From an uncultured Clostridia bacterium (lineage in GTDB: Bacteria; Bacillota; Clostridia; Christensenellales; Borkfalkiaceae), in NCBI GenBank assembly GCA_947581885.1, contig CANPWF010000092.1, positions 1 to 6,823 on the forward strand: a stretch of 6,823 nucleotides of DNA, in the 5' to 3' direction. The translations under genes were made by a program, and so were the position numbers. The notes beneath the pieces were generated by a model, which saw only the letters and a list, made by a program, of their open reading frames with translations, was not told the origin of the DNA and did not search any database. Shown piece after piece: positions 5,919 through 6,823 of this stretch; the first letter of the stretch is position 1, and the number at the start of each line of letters is the position of its first letter.

Positions 5919-6424
5919 ATATCGTACTTTGCGGCATGATGGGCGTGGGGAAATCGAGCGTCGGGGTAAGAATCTCCGAGCTCACGGGCAGACGTTGGTA
6001 CGATACCGACGTGATGATCACCGACCGCCACGGGCGCATCTCGGACATCTTCGAATACTACGGCGAAGCGCACTTCCGCTCTCTCGAAACGGAGATCGCG
6101 CGGGAACTCGCGGGGCGGGACGGGCTCGTCATCTCGACGGGCGGCGGCATGGTGTTGAAGAGCGAGAACGCCGAACTTCTCAAAAGGGGCGGGAAGATCT
6201 TCTTCATGCGCGCCGACTACGAGAGTTTGCTCCTGCGGGTCCGCGCGGACGAGACGAGGCCGCTCTTGAAGGACATGGGCAAGACGGCGGAAAAGCTCAA
6301 AGAGCTCCTTGCCGAGCGCACGCCGATCTATGAGAGCGTCGCCGACGCGATCGTGGATACGGACGGAAAATCGGTGGACGAGGTCGCACGGGAGATCGTC
6401 GCCCGCATGGAGGAATATCGGTGA
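5915..6424 (+). CDS. aroK: Shikimate kinase
   Basis: Phosphorylates shikimate at the 3-hydroxyl with ATP (step 5). It has 169 residues, the usual size. The Walker A loop GMMGVGKS spans residues 7-14. Shikimate-binding and catalytic residues are in place: Asp30 and Asp32 (YDTD), Arg55 and Glu58 (FRSLE), the glycine triplet 76-78 (STGGGMV), the lid arginine Arg115 (RPLL) and Arg135 (ERTPIY). The protein is cytoplasmic and shows no fusion to other pathway enzymes. The ATG overlaps the aroQ stop by four bases and the ribosome binding site is weak (GGAG at 5900-5903, 11 bases away), so coupling to aroQ is probable. aroL cannot be told from aroK by sequence alone; aroK is used as the usual name in Gram-positive bacteria. 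Confidence 0.96.
   Translation: MNIVLCGMMGVGKSSVGVRISELTGRRWYDTDVMITDRHGRISDIFEYYGEAHFRSLETEIARELAGRDGLVISTGGGMVLKSENAELLKRGGKIFFMRADYESLLLRVRADETRPLLKDMGKTAEKLKELLAERTPIYESVADAIVDTDGKSVDEVAREIVARMEEYR
6409..6413 (+). promoter_or_regulatory. Ribosome binding site for the GTG-started dehydrogenase
   Basis: GGAGG lies seven bases before GTG at 6421, inside the 3' end of aroK. It is the reason for choosing GTG, since the TGGTRGIG cofactor loop begins only six residues downstream, leaving no room for a later start. Confidence 0.75.
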
Positions 6425-6823
6425 AATACGCACTCGTCACAGGGGGAACGCGGGGCATCGGGCTCGCGACCGCTTCCCTTCTCTTCGGGCGGGGGTACGC
6501 CGTCACGGCGACCTATTCCAAAGATGAGGAGAGTGCGGAACACGCGCGAAAATCCCTTTCCGGCGTGAAGTTCGTCCGCGCCGATGTCTCGTCGGAAGAG
6601 GAGATGAAGAAGGTCATCGAAAGCCTTCCCGTCCTCGATCTTCTCGTGTGCAACGCGGGGGTCGCGAGCTTTTCGCAGGTGCAGGACGTATCGGAAGAAG
6701 AGCTCGATCGGGTGCTCTCCGTCAACGTGAAAGGGACGATCCTTTGCTGCAAACACGCGGTGAAAAAACTGCTTGCGCGGGAGGGGAGCGTCGTCACCGT
6801 CTCCTCCGTTTGGGGGCAGACGG
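6421..6823 (+). CDS. Short-chain dehydrogenase/reductase, 3' end cut by window (FabG- or YmfI-like)
   Basis: The first 134 residues of a classical SDR-family NAD(P)H oxidoreductase; the C-terminal half is outside the window. The cofactor loop TGGTRGIG lies at residues 7-14, the acidic turn DV at about 57-58, NAG at 78-80, the structural/catalytic Asn102 (SVNVKGT) and the catalytic Ser129 in VSSVWG. The YxxxK pair cannot be seen. FabG-type 3-oxoacyl-ACP reductases have SSV-V-G here as I recall, whereas SSxWG is what I recall for the EF-P 5-aminopentanone reductase (YmfI) group, so YmfI is an alternative worth testing. Translation starts at GTG with a four-base overlap on the aroK stop. No direct role in the shikimate pathway is expected. 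Confidence 0.88.
   Translation, partial: MKYALVTGGTRGIGLATASLLFGRGYAVTATYSKDEESAEHARKSLSGVKFVRADVSSEEEMKKVIESLPVLDLLVCNAGVASFSQVQDVSEEELDRVLSVNVKGTILCCKHAVKKLLAREGSVVTVSSVWGQT

Noticed and set aside
1..6823. CRISPR array, tRNA, rRNA or transposase gene
   Set aside because: No regularly spaced direct repeats, no cloverleaf or rRNA-like sequence, and no transposase or integrase motif seen on either strand.

Overview
The window looks like a chromosomal segment of a GC-rich, low-abundance-style Gram-positive bacterium, most likely an uncultured Clostridia lineage of the gut type. The grounds are strong purine-rich ribosome binding sites, the protein flavour, and the non-coding repeats at the left end, which resemble dispersed palindromic repeats I recall from gut Clostridia genomes. 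The assignment below class level is not supported by anything I can see.

Layout: bases 1-386 carry no credible gene. They hold several palindromic elements in a row: a nested inverted repeat at 20-58, two adjacent hairpins at 82-124, a short direct repeat at 119-174, and a 98-bp element with 30-bp imperfect inverted arms at 201-298. From 387 to the right edge (6823) the plus strand is coding almost without a break, with nine genes all in the same direction: dtd (D-aminoacyl-tRNA deacylase), a PhnP-like metallo-beta-lactamase-fold hydrolase, a patatin-like phospholipase with a TTG start, then aroC, aroB, aroE, aroQ and aroK, and finally a short-chain dehydrogenase/reductase cut by the window edge.

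The five aro genes encode shikimate-pathway steps 2 (AroB), 3 (AroQ, type II), 4 (AroE), 5 (AroK) and 7 (AroC). Step 1 (DAHP synthase) and step 6 (AroA, EPSP synthase) are not in the window. Together the five enzymes take DAHP to shikimate 3-phosphate and EPSP to chorismate, so an aroA elsewhere is required to close the path.

The junctions are extremely tight: one direct abutment, one 1-base gap, five 4-base ATGA/GTGA overlaps and one 7-base overlap. This predicts one polycistronic transcript with translational coupling, starting at or upstream of dtd. I found no convincing internal promoter or terminator.

I do not see an undescribed multi-gene system here. The points most worth a second look are the repeat cluster upstream of dtd, the departures from consensus in AroE (cofactor-binding loop) and AroC (signature position 133), and the possibility that the last gene is an EF-P-modifying reductase rather than FabG.
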